From Tenericutes bacterium 4572_104 (GTDB lineage Bacteria > Bacillota_I > Bacilli_A > Izemoplasmatales > UBA5603), in contig NBLG01000049.1 in assembly GCA_002084435.1 (NCBI GenBank), forward strand, positions 1 through 5,834: a stretch of 5,834 bases of DNA, written 5' to 3'. The notes beneath the pieces are model-generated. The model had not been told where the DNA came from. It did no database searches and saw nothing but the letters and a program-made list of their open reading frames with translations. The translations under genes and the position numbers were made by a program. Below, in pieces: positions 5,762 through 5,834 of this stretch; position 1 is the first letter of the stretch; each line of letters begins with the position of its first letter.

Positions 5762-5779
5762 TGTAAATCAAACTTGACA
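5762..5779. promoter_or_regulatory. Operator-like palindrome, copy 2
   Basis: TGTAAATCAAACTTGACA matches copy 1 at 16 of 18 positions; the inverted ends carry one mismatch (TGTAAA/TTGACA). The 41-bp centre-to-centre distance is close to four helical turns, which would place both sites on the same face of the DNA. The right end also contains TTGACA, which resembles a sigma-70 -35 box, though Bacteroidetes promoters normally differ. Confidence 0.45.
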
Positions 5780-5792
5780 AACACCACAGGGC

Positions 5793-5834
5793 GGGGTCTG
5801 CTCTTTACAGAGAGTATAAGGGGGCGACCCCTTA
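5793..5834 (+). other. GC-rich segment with two mutually exclusive folds
   Basis: TAAGGGG (5817-5823) and CCCCTTA (5828-5834) form a perfect 7-bp stem closed by the GNRA-type tetraloop GCGA. Alternatively GGGGTC (5793-5798) pairs exactly with GACCCC (5826-5831), enclosing a CTCT/AGAG stem (5801-5804 with 5809-5812). The two folds share the same CCCC and cannot coexist. The window ends at the last base of the stem, so the full element is not visible. It may be an attenuator, the start of a structured ncRNA or ribozyme-like element, or a mobile-element end. Confidence 0.45.

Larger units (their letters stand above)
5568..5834. promoter_or_regulatory. Non-coding region rich in inverted repeats downstream of terL
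   Basis: No convincing gene is present in these 267 bases on either strand. The stretch contains a nested hairpin just after terL, two further palindromes (5646-5651 with 5688-5693, and 5669-5675 with 5692-5698), two copies of an 18-bp operator-like element, and a GC-rich end with competing hairpins. The base composition changes sharply near 5786, from AT-rich to G/C-rich. It may be a control region, a structured RNA gene start, a replication origin or a packaging site. None of these can be confirmed here. Confidence 0.5.

Noticed and set aside
5762..5834. Sigma-70-type promoter based on TTGACA at 5774-5779
   Set aside because: No good -10 box at proper spacing, and the suspected Bacteroidetes host uses a different promoter consensus.

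Overview
This AT-rich window looks like part of the late region of a tailed phage or prophage of a Bacteroidetes host. That assignment rests on the terminase sequence, on small flanking proteins that resemble families I remember from Bacteroidetes phages, on the absence of clear Shine-Dalgarno sites, and on the tight overlaps between genes. All recognisable genes are on the + strand. I see no tRNA, rRNA, CRISPR array, integrase or transposase.

Left part (1-1282): the 3' end of a gene for a likely virion structural protein (possibly tail tube) is closed by a near-perfect intrinsic terminator hairpin. Next is a small Lys/Ala/Glu-rich protein, then a second long stem-loop and an AT-rich leader without a convincing promoter.

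Middle part (1283-5567): six reading frames follow one another with 1 to 29 base overlaps and probably form one translationally coupled operon. They are: (i) a 483-residue protein with a clear C-terminal CUB domain, probably a virion appendage or receptor-binding protein; (ii) a PLD-like protein with a variant HxK...SxN motif; (iii) a 95-residue helical protein, a candidate small terminase subunit; (iv) a 192-residue protein of the kind found just before terL in such phages; (v) the ATPase half of the large terminase subunit; and (vi) its nuclease half in a different frame. The ATPase half carries Walker A, Walker B and motif C. The nuclease half carries the acidic nuclease residues but has no in-frame ATG before the first catalytic Asp. 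It therefore looks like the continuation of a disrupted terL, probably with coding sequence lost at the junction, rather than an independent gene.

Right part (5568-5834): a non-coding stretch packed with inverted repeats. It holds a nested hairpin just after terL, further palindromes, two copies of an 18-bp operator-like sequence spaced 41 bp apart, and a GC-rich end that can fold in two mutually exclusive ways. It is a good candidate for a control region, a structured RNA, or a packaging or replication site.

The most interesting points are the CUB domain on a phage protein, the split terL, the PLD-like gene placed between the appendage gene and the terminase genes, and the unexplained right-hand non-coding region.
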